This document shows positions 8,579 to 16,513 of a stretch of 64,000 nucleotides of DNA, piece by piece; position 1 is the first letter of the stretch; the number at the start of each line of letters is the position of its first letter. The stretch is from an uncultured Paracoccaceae bacterium (GTDB lineage: Bacteria; Pseudomonadota; Alphaproteobacteria; Rhodobacterales; Rhodobacteraceae): the NCBI GenBank assembly GCA_947498415.1, contig CANMKB010000001.1, forward strand, positions 310,001 through 374,000. Direction: 5' to 3'. The notes below the pieces were generated by a model. The model searched no databases, had not been told where the DNA came from, and saw nothing but the letters and a program-made list of their open reading frames with translations. The position numbers and the translations under genes were made by a program.

Positions 8579-9034
8579 ATGGATACCGCTACATTTCACG
8601 TCGAAGAATTGGCCAAGCAACTCGAAGAACGAGGCTCGCTCGTCATCCGAACCATCGCCATGCCCGGTGACACAAACCCTTCTGGCGATATTTTTGGTGG
8701 CTGGCTTTTGGCACAAATGGATTTGGCGGCTGGGAACATGGCTGGGCAAATTGCGCGCGGGCGCTGCGCGACAGTGGCGATCGAAGGCATTCATTTTGTG
8801 CGCCCTGTTCATGTTGGCGATGAAGTGACCATCTATGCCAAACTGGTAAAGCTTGGTCGCTCATCCATCACGATGGACATCCAAGCCTGGGCCCGTGCGC
8901 GCGATCAAGCCCACGCCGAAAATGTCATTACCGCAAAGTTCATTTTTGTAGCCATAGATGAAGACGGCAACTCTCGCGCCTTGCCAAAAAATGCAGAAAG
9001 CAATTTGGTGTTTACGAGATTGCCAAAAAGCTAG
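8579..9034 (+). CDS. Acyl-CoA thioesterase, YciA-type hotdog
   Basis: A 151-residue single-hotdog thioesterase of the YciA/ACOT group, which hydrolyses acyl-CoA to free acid and CoA in the cytoplasm. Diagnostic segments are PGDTNPSGDIFGGWLLAQMD, with the catalytic Asn/Asp region, then IHFVRPVHVGDEV and an F-I-F-V-A strand near the end. Its length is normal for the family. It is a single gene between the amtB terminator and a shared terminator with the convergent aminotransferase gene. Chain-length preference cannot be read from sequence. Confidence 0.88.
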   Translation: MDTATFHVEELAKQLEERGSLVIRTIAMPGDTNPSGDIFGGWLLAQMDLAAGNMAGQIARGRCATVAIEGIHFVRPVHVGDEVTIYAKLVKLGRSSITMDIQAWARARDQAHAENVITAKFIFVAIDEDGNSRALPKNAESNLVFTRLPKS

Positions 9035-9054
9035 CAGCGAACATCTAATCGCAA

Positions 9055-9083
9055 CAAAAAAGGCGCCCAAAGGGCGCCTTTTC
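9055..9083. terminator. Bidirectional terminator between thioesterase and aminotransferase genes
   Basis: AAGGCGCCC and GGGCGCCTT pair around AAA. A-rich and T-rich flanks lie on both sides, so it can act for both convergent genes. Confidence 0.9.
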
Positions 9084-9101
9084 CACAATCAAAAGATAAG
9101 C

Positions 9102-10286
9102 TTAAACGCCCGCGTCAATAATCGCCTTGGCAAGGATTGGAACGGAATTCTCGTTCAAACCCGCAATGTTCATACGGCTGTCACCAACCATGTAGATCGC
9201 ATTGTCTTCACGCATCTTTTCGACCAGTTCTGGCGTCGTGCCAATCTGACTGAACATACCGCGGTGTTCCGCGATAAAGCCAAACCGATCAGAGCCAGAC
9301 AGGCGCTGAAGCTCGTCAGCCAACTGCTGGCGCAGTTTCAACATGCCCAAGCGGGTTTCCTCCAGCTCTGCCGCCCAATCGGCACGCAGCTCTGGGTCTG
9401 TTAGAATAGTGGTCACAACCCGCGCACCGTGATCTGGTGGGAACGAATAATTCTGACGGTTCAAGAAATTCAACGTGCCCTGAGTCAAAGGTGTTCCATC
9501 GGCAGTTTCCGAAATCGCCATCAGGATGCCCGTCCGCTCACGGTAAACACCAAAGTTCTTAGAGCAGCTTCCTGCAAGCAGGCACTCTTTGACCGAAGAC
9601 ACCACCAAACGTGTTGCGGCTGCGTCTTCCTCTAGGCCATCGCCAAAGCCCTGATAGGCAATGTCGATCATCGCTATCAGGCCTTTTTCGTTGATCAGAT
9701 CTACAACAGATTGCCACTGCGTTAGATTCAGGTTGGCACCAGTTGGGTTGTGACAGCAGCCATGAAGTAGAACTACGTCGCCTTCTTTGGCTTCGGACAG
9801 GTCCGCCAACATGCCTTCGAAATCAACAGCACGGCTTTCGGTATCGAAATAGCGATAGGCCACTGTTTCGATACCAACGTATTTCAAAATAGAAACATGG
9901 TTTGGCCAAGTTGGGTTTGATACGAAAACCCGTGCCTCTGGGTTTGCGAGTTTGACAAGTTCAAAGGCCTGACGCACCGCGCCTGTCCCACCCGGTGTCG
10001 CCACTGCCGCAATGCGATCGCGTGCGACGCTTTTGCCCAGGATCAGGTCAGTCATTGCATTCGCGAAAGCCGGATCGCCCGCCAAAGCTACATAGCTTTT
10101 AGATGTCTGCTCTTCGACCAGACGGCGCTCTGCCTCTTTGACAGCACGCATCACTGGGGTCACACCCTCTGCGTTTTTGTAGACGCCAACACCCAAGTCG
10201 ATCTTGGTGGGCCGTGGATCCTCTTTGAATTTCGCCATCAGGGCGAGGATCTTGTCCGCAGGTTGGGCTTTGAGGTTGCTGAGCAT
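9102..10286 (-). CDS. Aromatic/aspartate-type class I aminotransferase
   Basis: A 394-residue PLP-dependent class I aminotransferase of the aspartate/tyrosine/aromatic type, catalysing amino-group exchange between aromatic or acidic amino acids and 2-oxoglutarate. The Schiff-base lysine lies in GSCSKNFGVYRERTG; other landmarks are IDLGVGVYKNAEG, SNPTWPNH and HGCCHNPTGA. I chose ATG 10286 because it overlaps the stop of the upstream sulfurtransferase gene by one base (TAATG), and MLSNLKAQPADKI is the usual start. The two genes form an operon linked to cysteine/mercaptopyruvate metabolism: an aminotransferase can make 3-mercaptopyruvate, the substrate of the sulfurtransferase. That link is inference. 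Confidence 0.9.
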   Translation of the reverse strand: MLSNLKAQPADKILALMAKFKEDPRPTKIDLGVGVYKNAEGVTPVMRAVKEAERRLVEEQTSKSYVALAGDPAFANAMTDLILGKSVARDRIAAVATPGGTGAVRQAFELVKLANPEARVFVSNPTWPNHVSILKYVGIETVAYRYFDTESRAVDFEGMLADLSEAKEGDVVLLHGCCHNPTGANLNLTQWQSVVDLINEKGLIAMIDIAYQGFGDGLEEDAAATRLVVSSVKECLLAGSCSKNFGVYRERTGILMAISETADGTPLTQGTLNFLNRQNYSFPPDHGARVVTTILTDPELRADWAAELEETRLGMLKLRQQLADELQRLSGSDRFGFIAEHRGMFSQIGTTPELVEKMREDNAIYMVGDSRMNIAGLNENSVPILAKAIIDAGV

Positions 10287-11143
10287 TATGCTTCTCCGGT
10301 GGCAATTGGGACGGTTGGGAAAGCCCCCCATTCCGTCCAGGATCCATCATAAAGCGCGTGATCGGTTTTCCCGAAGCGCTCCATGGCAAGACTAAGGATC
10401 GCGGCTGTTACACCCGATCCGCATGTGGTGATCGCTGGTTTGGACAGGTCAACGCCTGCCGCTTCGAAAATTTTACGTAAGTCTTCTGGAGACTTCATGG
10501 TTTTGTCGGCGTTCAGCAATGTTGCATAGGGTACATTACGCGCATTGGGGATGTGGCCCGACCGCATGCCTTCACGCGGTTCTGCGACTTCACCCTTGAA
10601 GCGTTCTGCAGCACGTGCGTCAACAATCGTGTAGTCGCCTAACTTAGACGCATGAGACACTTGGGTCACATCTTTGACCATGTGGTCGCGGCGCTGAACA
10701 AACATGTGACGATCGCGGATGACCGCCGGTTCGCGCGTGATGTCGCGCCCTTCAGCTGTCCATTTTGGCAAACCACCATCGAGCACGGCGATGTTGTCAT
10801 GACCCATCAGCTTGAACAGCCACCAAACGCGCGCGGCTGAAAAAAGCCCAGAGCCGTCATAGACAACGATCTGATGACCATCGCCAACACCCATTTCGCG
10901 AACGCGAGACATGAATTTTTCAACTGGTGGAACCATATGCGGCAAGGACGAACGACGATCAGAAATCTCTTCGATATCAAAGAAACGAGCACCCGGAATG
11001 TGACCCTGGTCAAACTCAGCGCTGCCGTCACGCTCAGTGGACGGCATATACCAAGATGCGTCCAAAATACGTAGATCCGGGTCGTTCAGATGGGTCGCCA
11101 ACCAATCAGTCGACACCAGTGTTTTGGGATCATCGTATGCCAT
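10286..11143 (-). CDS. sseA: 3-mercaptopyruvate sulfurtransferase (rhodanese family)
   Basis: A 285-residue protein of two rhodanese domains: an inactive N-terminal one (about residues 10-140) and a C-terminal one with the active-site loop CGSGVTA, catalytic Cys241. The Gly-Ser-Gly loop marks mercaptopyruvate sulfurtransferases rather than thiosulfate sulfurtransferases. The enzyme takes sulfur from 3-mercaptopyruvate and passes it to thiols or cyanide. ATG 11143 is preceded by GGAGG, so it is preferred to the longer open frame. It is the first gene of an operon with the aromatic aminotransferase, with a 1-nt overlap. Confidence 0.92.
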   Translation of the reverse strand: MAYDDPKTLVSTDWLATHLNDPDLRILDASWYMPSTERDGSAEFDQGHIPGARFFDIEEISDRRSSLPHMVPPVEKFMSRVREMGVGDGHQIVVYDGSGLFSAARVWWLFKLMGHDNIAVLDGGLPKWTAEGRDITREPAVIRDRHMFVQRRDHMVKDVTQVSHASKLGDYTIVDARAAERFKGEVAEPREGMRSGHIPNARNVPYATLLNADKTMKSPEDLRKIFEAAGVDLSKPAITTCGSGVTAAILSLAMERFGKTDHALYDGSWTEWGAFPTVPIATGEA

Positions 11144-11345
11144 GTGGCCTCCACGAGAAATAAACGTCTTTTGCCTACTACCCGAATCTCCGAAGAGCAA
11201 GGCTATCGGGCCGACAATGGATAGGCAATTTTCAGCAATCTGCAGTCAAAAGCAGGTTTTCTCGGAATGGACGTGTGGGGAGTCGCGCATTACGCTCAGG
11301 GTAATTTCGCCACGCCTTTCAATGCAATTTGGAATTGTGTCGCAA
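11144..11345. other. Intergenic region between sseA and a candidate small RNA
   Basis: About 200 bases with no convincing coding frame. It should contain the sseA promoter, reading left. No named operator could be recognised. Confidence 0.4.
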
Positions 11346-11375
11346 TTGTGAACTCTTGCAACACAAAACTAGTGT
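11346..11375 (+). promoter_or_regulatory. Possible promoter of the small RNA candidate
   Basis: TTGTGA and TAGTGT are 18 bp apart, a plausible -35/-10 pair for the housekeeping sigma factor on the plus strand, with transcription starting near 11382. The match is only moderate; it is listed because a structured region and terminator follow with no coding gene. Confidence 0.3.
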
Positions 11376-11381
11376 ATCCTC

Positions 11382-11515
11382 AAAAGCGGTATTTTAAGTT
11401 CGATTCGCAATTCAAGCGGCTACTACCTACGCCCTTGAGTGGCTGAATCCACCTAATACGAGTGCCAGGGAGTTACGAGTAGCCCCATGCTGCATAGCGG
11501 CATGGGGTTTTATAT
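11382..11515 (+). ncRNA. Candidate structured small RNA upstream of the smpB 3' end
   Basis: No coding gene lies here, yet three nested helices can be drawn: GGCTACT (11418-11424) with AGTAGCC (11478-11484), CCCT (11432-11435) with AGGG (11467-11470), and GTGG (11439-11442) with CCAC (11449-11452). They are followed at once by a strong terminator. The whole would be an RNA of roughly 130 nt on the plus strand, between the divergent sseA promoter and the 3' end of convergent smpB. It does not look like tmRNA (no CCA end, no tag frame), SRP RNA or RNase P RNA. The family is not recognised; transcription is inferred from structure and terminator only. Confidence 0.5.
11483..11515 (+). terminator. 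Strong terminator of the small RNA candidate
   Basis: CCCCATGC and GCATGGGG form a perfect 8-bp stem around a 9-nt loop, followed by TTTTATATTT. The T-run exists only in plus-strand orientation, so it ends a plus-strand transcript rather than smpB. Its first two C residues are shared with the outer helix of the RNA candidate. Confidence 0.8.
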
Positions 11516-11530
11516 TTCTCAATAGCGTAA

Positions 11531-12007
11531 TCAGTCACCGTGGCGCAAAAGGCGTTGTTTCTGGCGGCCCCAATCACGCTTTGCTTCGGTCGCGCGTTTG
11601 TCGTGCAGCTTTTTACCTTTGGCGATCCCAACCTTCAGCTTCACAAAACCCTTGTGATTGAAGTACAGAACCATCGGAACAATTGTCATGCCTTTGCGTT
11701 GGGTTTCATTCCACAACCTCGACAATTCGCGTTTGCTGACCAGCAATTTACGACGACGGCGCTCTTGGTGTTTGAACATCGCCCGCTCGTAAGGAGAGAT
11801 GTAACTGTTTACCAACCACAGCTCACCGTCTTTTACTTCCGCGTAGCTTTCAGCAATGTTTGCTGAGGTCTCGCGCAAAGCCTTCACCTCAGATCCCATC
11901 AGTATTATGCCGCACTCGATATCGTCTTCGATGGCATAGTCATATCGTGCACGCCGGTTTTCGGCGATCACTTTGTAGTTTGGATCTGTATTCGGTTTCT
12001 TAGACAT
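11531..12007 (-). CDS. smpB: SsrA-binding protein SmpB
   Basis: A 158-residue SmpB, which binds the tRNA-like part of tmRNA and brings it to stalled ribosomes for trans-translation. Family features are complete: [52 protein letters not shown] and the basic tail [16 protein letters not shown]. It appears to be a single gene. The tmRNA gene itself, a two-piece form in alphaproteobacteria, was not found in the window. Confidence 0.97.
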   Translation of the reverse strand: MSKKPNTDPNYKVIAENRRARYDYAIEDDIECGIILMGSEVKALRETSANIAESYAEVKDGELWLVNSYISPYERAMFKHQERRRRKLLVSKRELSRLWNETQRKGMTIVPMVLYFNHKGFVKLKVGIAKGKKLHDKRATEAKRDWGRQKQRLLRHGD

Positions 12008-12052
12008 GGTCGCAATTGCTTACAGCCGCACCTACGGAGTGTCCATTGGTTT

Positions 12053-12079
12053 CACGGCCCCGAAATAGGGGGCCGTGGG
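12053..12079 (-). terminator. GC-rich hairpin after the SnoaL-like gene
   Basis: CACGGCCCC pairs with GGGGCCGTG around a short loop, just downstream of the SnoaL-like gene on the minus strand. The T content after the stem is low, so termination may be partial. Confidence 0.55.
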
Positions 12080-12091
12080 CAAAATGCAACG

Positions 12092-12556
12092 TTATTGATT
12101 AAGTAGGTTTCCCCCGTAAGGATTATCAATAACCATTTTCCAGGACCCATCTTTCTGCTTACGGGCAACTGCAACAGAAAGACCATTCGCCTCGACATTG
12201 GTTCCATCCGGTGCGGTTCCGGTCATGTTCCATGGTGCGAAGTGAACGGCAATGTCACCTTCCACAATCACCTCATGTCCGCTGTAGCTGAATACAGGCG
12301 AAACCGTTGCGAATTGAGTAAAAGCGGCTTCCAAAGCGCTTCGATCGCGTGTGGCGACGCCGGGCTCGAACATAACCGTAGCATTGGCTTCGTATGTGGA
12401 CATGACTTGATCAATCTTCCCAGCTTGAAATGCATGGGTCATGGTTTCGATCAAATTCATAACTTCAGTTTCAGATTTGGTCATTTGAGTTTCTCCGGCT
12501 GAGACAAAGGGGACCGATAGCGCAAGCGCCACCAGCCATGCGGCTGCATGTTTCAT
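12092..12556 (-). CDS. Secreted SnoaL/NTF2-like (DUF4440-type) protein
   Basis: A 154-residue protein with a Sec signal peptide (about 20 residues, ending VSA) and an NTF2/SnoaL-like fold: a helix pair around FQAGKIDQVMSTYEANATVMFEPG, then LEAAFTQFA and a long curved sheet ending WKMVIDNPYGG. Such proteins are small cone-shaped barrels with a ligand pocket; function varies and cannot be given here. It starts 24 nt after the stop of the ECF sigma gene and is probably co-transcribed with it. Pairing of ECF sigma factors with SnoaL-type domains is known from other groups, which makes this the likely target or modulator. Confidence 0.7.
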   Translation of the reverse strand: MKHAAAWLVALALSVPFVSAGETQMTKSETEVMNLIETMTHAFQAGKIDQVMSTYEANATVMFEPGVATRDRSALEAAFTQFATVSPVFSYSGHEVIVEGDIAVHFAPWNMTGTAPDGTNVEANGLSVAVARKQKDGSWKMVIDNPYGGNLLNQ

Positions 12557-12580
12557 GAGATTTCCTTGGTTGATTTGGGT

Positions 12581-13381
12581 TTAGGGGGTGTGACCTGGCG
12601 GGTTCACAATTTTCAGGACATCACGCGCGATATCCCGGCCAGAACGAAGCGGCCCGGTGGCTCGCTGTAATTTGGCAGTCACAATAGAAGCCTCTGCCCG
12701 ATGTGCCATCGTAACCGCGTCGTCAAACGTTGGTGCCGCCTGATACGTGCGCTCTGCTTGACCCACCCGCCCAAGCTGTCGGGCCGTCGTCACACGCCGC
12801 TCACATCGGCATGGTGCGAGCTGAGACACCAGTCCACAAGAACGCGCGGTAAAGCCCTCAACTTTACTTCTAGCCCGTGACAGCCGCTTTCTATAGGTGG
12901 CAGCCGACACATCCAGCACGTCAATCGCTTCTGATTGCGACATCTCTAAAACGTCGCCTAAGACATATGCCGCCCGATGATCTGGATCGAGGCAAAGCAA
13001 AAGCGCTACGGTACATTTTAGTCGCAACTCATTCAGCAACAGCTGGTGTTCTGCCGATGGGGCATCATCGGTGAGGCCACTCAACAGATCATCTTCGAAG
13101 GCTGAAAACGTGAGGCCCGGGTCTTGGCCACGCACCTTTTTTGCGGTCAACAGGTGGTTCATCGCAACGCGATACACCCATGTTTCAAAGCGGCTTTCAC
13201 CCTGAAATGTCGACAGTTTGGTGATGATCCTCACCAGGATATCTTGCGTTGCGTCTTCGGCCAAAGACACATCACCCATCATGCGCAAAGCGAGGCGATG
13301 GACTTGATCCTGAACGTTTCGCACAATCTGATCAAGCGCGGTCGCATCACCGTTTTGTGCACGTTTTACGATCTCAATCAT
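12581..13381 (-). CDS. ECF RNA polymerase sigma factor with cysteine-bearing C-terminal extension
   Basis: A 266-residue sigma-70-family factor of the extracytoplasmic type. Region 2 lies at about residues 10-80 (LAEDATQDILVRIITKL, ETWVYRVAMNH) and region 4 at about 115-172 (DPDHRAAYVLGDVLEMS, AATYRKRLSRAR). Ordinary ECF factors end there; this one goes on for about 95 residues with C182, C191 and C193 in a Cx8CxC pattern followed by basic residues, then a predicted helical tail. No zinc-type anti-sigma factor gene is adjacent. The next gene encodes a secreted SnoaL-like protein, likely in the same operon. The extension may replace an anti-sigma factor or sense metal or redox state; this is inference. 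Confidence 0.85.
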   Translation of the reverse strand: MIEIVKRAQNGDATALDQIVRNVQDQVHRLALRMMGDVSLAEDATQDILVRIITKLSTFQGESRFETWVYRVAMNHLLTAKKVRGQDPGLTFSAFEDDLLSGLTDDAPSAEHQLLLNELRLKCTVALLLCLDPDHRAAYVLGDVLEMSQSEAIDVLDVSAATYRKRLSRARSKVEGFTARSCGLVSQLAPCRCERRVTTARQLGRVGQAERTYQAAPTFDDAVTMAHRAEASIVTAKLQRATGPLRSGRDIARDVLKIVNPPGHTP

Positions 13382-13450
13382 GTGGGCCTCCTGCTGCCTA
13401 TATTAAGTTAGACAGCCCCCAGGCCCAATGTGTGACAGAAAAAATGAAAA

Positions 13451-13933
13451 TTAAACGTGACGCTGAAATTCCGCTACGACCTTTTCGTAGACTTCGCGCT
13501 TGAAAGGCACAATATTTTCAACAAGTTGATCGAATGGAAGCCATCTCCACTCGGAAAATTCTTGATGCTCAACTTCGATGTTAATTTCCGCATCATCGCC
13601 ATGAAAGCGGAACAGAAACCACTTTTGCTCTTGCCCGCGATACCGGCCTTTCCAGATTTTGGGCACGATATCATGCGGTAGATCATAGGCGATCCAATCT
13701 TGCGTTTCAGCGATCAGCGTCACCGAATTGGCTGACACACCAGTCTCTTCCTCAAGCTCTCGAAGGGCTGCCGTTTTTGCATCTTCGCCCTTATCAATGC
13801 CCCCTTGTGGCATCTGCCAAGCCGGAACTTCGCTATCAAGGCGCTGCCCTACAAACACCCCTCCATCGGCATTCATCAACATTATGCCAACATTCTGGCG
13901 GTAAGGAAGTTTTGCGATTTCGTCTGGGGTCAT
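13451..13933 (-). CDS. rppH: RNA pyrophosphohydrolase (Nudix)
   Basis: A 160-residue Nudix hydrolase that removes pyrophosphate from the 5' end of mRNA and so starts decay. The Nudix box runs from GGIDKGED to RELEEETGV with the metal-binding glutamates. Flanking family motifs are [25 protein letters not shown] and an F-SEWRW segment. I chose ATG 13933 ([14 protein letters not shown]) because CCGGAGCC precedes it and it is the usual family start; the frame is open 16 codons further. It lies downstream of ctpA, separated by a terminator-like hairpin, so read-through or a separate promoter is possible. Confidence 0.93.
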   Translation of the reverse strand: MTPDEIAKLPYRQNVGIMLMNADGGVFVGQRLDSEVPAWQMPQGGIDKGEDAKTAALRELEEETGVSANSVTLIAETQDWIAYDLPHDIVPKIWKGRYRGQEQKWFLFRFHGDDAEINIEVEHQEFSEWRWLPFDQLVENIVPFKREVYEKVVAEFQRHV

Positions 13934-13984
13934 GTCAGGCTCCGGTATTTTGCCCTGTGTAAACACGGGGGCGGCATCCACACA

Positions 13985-14021
13985 AACAAAAAACCCGCCC
14001 TGCCACAGGCAGAGCGGGTTT
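13985..14021. terminator. Terminator-like hairpin between ctpA and rppH
   Basis: AACCCGC-CCTGCC and GGCAG-A-GCGGGTT pair with one bulge around ACA, with A-rich and T-rich flanks. On the minus strand it lies after ctpA and before rppH. Confidence 0.75.
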
Positions 14022-14039
14022 TCTTTCTTATCTATCCGA

Positions 14040-15380
14040 TCACTCTTGCGGTGCGAGCGCTGTCAGTCCTTTGAGAATATCAATCGCATAAGCGAGTTGA
14101 TAATCATCTTCACGCAACTTGGCTGCGGCCTCTGATTTCGCCCGATCTTCTTCGATCTGGCGAATTTCATCTTCGGTCAGGCTATCGTTGTTCAAGCTGC
14201 CGCGCAGGTCAGCCTCAGAGCGCGAACGACGGGTATCTTCTTCCGCAGTCTCCTCATCACGGGCGCGGCGCGGTTGCTCGACGACGATATCTGGAGAAAC
14301 GCCAAGCGCCTGAATGGAACGACCTGAAGGCGTGTAATAACGTGCCGTTGTCAAACGCATGGCACCGTCGCCGCGCAAAGGCATAACAGTTTGCACTGAC
14401 CCTTTCCCAAAGCTCTTGGTACCAACCACAATGGCACGGCGATGGTCTTGCAACGCACCTGCAACGATTTCAGAGGCAGAAGCCGAACCACCATTGATCA
14501 GAACGACGAGTGGCTTGCCGTCGATCAAATCTCCGGGCTGAGCATTATAACGTTCACCATCGGTTGCTTCACGGCCACGGGTTGAAACGATTTCACCTTT
14601 TTCAAGGAACGCATCAGAAACGCGGATCGCTTGTGTAAGCAAACCACCTGGGTTGTTGCGTAAATCAAGAACCAAACCGTTTACCTTATCGATCCCACCA
14701 GCCTTTTCGATTTCTTTAGCGATGCCATCCTTTAGGTTCGGATAAGTTTGGTCGTTAAATGTGGTGACTCGCATCACCAAGGTCTCGCCTTCGGTACGGC
14801 CACGCACAGCGGTCAGCTTAATCGTGTCGCGAATGATTGAGACATCAAACGGTTCAGCTTCGCCTTCACGGGCAATCGTGATGATGATCTCAGACCCAAC
14901 AGGGCCGCGCATAAGGTCGACAGCTTGATCCAATGTCAGGCCCAATACGCTTTCGCCATCCACGTGGGTGATGAAATCTCCGGCTTCGACACCGGCCTCT
15001 GAGGCTGGCGTGCCGTCAATCGGTGAGACGACCTTAACAAATCCCTCTTCCTGTGTAACCTCGATCCCAAGGCCGCCAAATTCACCACGCGTTTGCAGGC
15101 GCATCTGAGACGCGTCATCCGGTGACAAGTAGCTGGAATGAGGATCCAGAGAAGTTAGCATCCCATTGATCGCAGCTTCGATCAGATCAGCCTCATCAAC
15201 TTCTTCGACATATTGCGCACGGATACGTTCAAAGATGTCACCAAACAGATCAAGTTGTTCATAAACGCTGCTCGAACGCGTCGTCTCTTGTGCGATCAGC
15301 GGGCCAGCAATCTGGGTGGTGGCCAGAATTCCGGCCAAAGTGCCGCCCAGCGCGGCCACGACAAATCTTTTCATCCTCAT
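14040..15380 (-). CDS. ctpA: C-terminal processing serine peptidase (S41)
   Basis: A 446-residue periplasmic S41 protease (CtpA/Prc). An N-terminal signal/anchor precedes a PDZ domain (about residues 85-170, [18 protein letters not shown]). The peptidase core has the nucleophile in [17 protein letters not shown] and the general-base lysine in [10 protein letters not shown]. The C-terminal tail is charged and low in complexity. Such enzymes trim or degrade periplasmic proteins and in several bacteria control peptidoglycan hydrolases. The start overlaps the stop of the envC-like gene by 4 nt (ATGA), and that gene overlaps gpmI the same way, so the three are translationally coupled. Confidence 0.94.
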   Translation of the reverse strand: MRMKRFVVAALGGTLAGILATTQIAGPLIAQETTRSSSVYEQLDLFGDIFERIRAQYVEEVDEADLIEAAINGMLTSLDPHSSYLSPDDASQMRLQTRGEFGGLGIEVTQEEGFVKVVSPIDGTPASEAGVEAGDFITHVDGESVLGLTLDQAVDLMRGPVGSEIIITIAREGEAEPFDVSIIRDTIKLTAVRGRTEGETLVMRVTTFNDQTYPNLKDGIAKEIEKAGGIDKVNGLVLDLRNNPGGLLTQAIRVSDAFLEKGEIVSTRGREATDGERYNAQPGDLIDGKPLVVLINGGSASASEIVAGALQDHRRAIVVGTKSFGKGSVQTVMPLRGDGAMRLTTARYYTPSGRSIQALGVSPDIVVEQPRRARDEETAEEDTRRSRSEADLRGSLNNDSLTEDEIRQIEEDRAKSEAAAKLREDDYQLAYAIDILKGLTALAPQE

Positions 15381-16513
15381 CCATCCTTATTGGTTAGGAA
15401 CCAATCCTCCGGGTCGATCGGAGTCTTGCCCTGTCTTACTTCTATATAGAGCGTTTCTGTGCGGTCCTGACCAGAGCCATCACTTGACTGTGAAAGGATG
15501 GCACCGATTTCAGGGTCTTTTCCGCCCATCAAACCAATCGGAGCCCCGCTTGGAACAACTTCACCGACGTTTCCAAACACCGAATGCAGCCCGGCGATCA
15601 CAAAGAGCAATCCGGGTTGCGGCTCTAGGACAACGACATTCCCGAAATCCAAAAGCGGCCCGCGGTAGCGAATTGTAGAGGCCGCAGGCGCAATCGCCAA
15701 CGCATTCGGGCGTGTCGCCAGCACGATTCCGGGTCGACGCAAACCAGCCGCATCTGCTTCGCCGGAACGTCGCAACACCTCAGCCTGAACCGGAAGCGGC
15801 AGCTTCCCTTTGCGGTGTGAAATATCTGGCAGCGGGGAAATGCCCTCAGGTTCTGGCGCCATTTCAACCAACCCGCTTGCAAAGCCCTCAAGCGTTTCAG
15901 TCGCTGCGATCAACAGTGCTGTTTGCACCGGATCTTCGGTGAATCTTTTTGGCAAATCAGTACGATCTGAAATCGCTTTTGACAGTGAAATTCGAGCGTC
16001 CTGCGCACCATCCAAACCGTTTTGCAGAGTTTCTGCCGCGCTTTCTTGTAACTCGCGCAGGATTTGCACTTCCTCCAATTGAACGCGCAATTGAGAGGCT
16101 TTTTTGTCGAGCGCAGGGGTTACATCGGCAAGAATCATCCCTGCCCTTGCGGTGCCTTCAGGACCGTCAGGATGCAGCAACAAAGTTGGACTATCGCTAC
16201 GACCGATGGATTGAAGCACCCCCAGCAGGCGCGCGATATCTTCTTCCTGATCTTTTAGAACTTGGTTCAGCTGTTTTTCCCGGATCGCCGCACGGCGCAG
16301 ACCCTCACGCATCGCAGACAGACCTTGTTCGTAGGCCTGTACCGTCTGCGTTAAAGCTTTGACCCGATTTCGAGAGGTTTTTGCTGATTGTAGCGATAAA
16401 GATGCCGACTCAAGCTTATTGGCCGCGGCCCTCGCCACCGACGATGCATCCGACTGTGCGTGGACAGTGCCCGCACACATCGTGAAAGTCAGCAAGAGAG
16501 CCGCAAGTTTCAT
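15377..16513 (-). CDS. EnvC-like murein hydrolase activator with degenerate LytM domain
   Basis: A 378-residue periplasmic protein: signal peptide (to about residue 19), a long coiled coil (about 25-110 and 145-200), then a C-terminal LytM/M23 fold. The fold is recognisable (GPLLDFGNVVVLEPQPG, SGAPIGLMG, YIEVRQGKTPIDPEDWF), but the first metal-binding H...D pair and the HxH motif of active M23 peptidases are not seen. Loss of zinc ligands is typical of EnvC, which activates amidases during division rather than cutting murein. The placement gpmI-envC-ctpA, with 4-nt overlaps on both sides, is a common arrangement in alphaproteobacteria. Confidence 0.87.
   Translation of the reverse strand: MKLAALLLTFTMCAGTVHAQSDASSVARAAANKLESASLSLQSAKTSRNRVKALTQTVQAYEQGLSAMREGLRRAAIREKQLNQVLKDQEEDIARLLGVLQSIGRSDSPTLLLHPDGPEGTARAGMILADVTPALDKKASQLRVQLEEVQILRELQESAAETLQNGLDGAQDARISLSKAISDRTDLPKRFTEDPVQTALLIAATETLEGFASGLVEMAPEPEGISPLPDISHRKGKLPLPVQAEVLRRSGEADAAGLRRPGIVLATRPNALAIAPAASTIRYRGPLLDFGNVVVLEPQPGLLFVIAGLHSVFGNVGEVVPSGAPIGLMGGKDPEIGAILSQSSDGSGQDRTETLYIEVRQGKTPIDPEDWFLTNKDG

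Noticed and set aside
8958..9404. Plus-strand frame running from the thioesterase end into the aminotransferase gene
   Set aside because: It spans a clear bidirectional terminator and is antisense to a well-supported aminotransferase.
11382..11515. Possible tmRNA beside smpB
   Set aside because: No CCA end, no tRNA-like T-arm and no peptide tag frame were found, so proximity to smpB alone is not enough.
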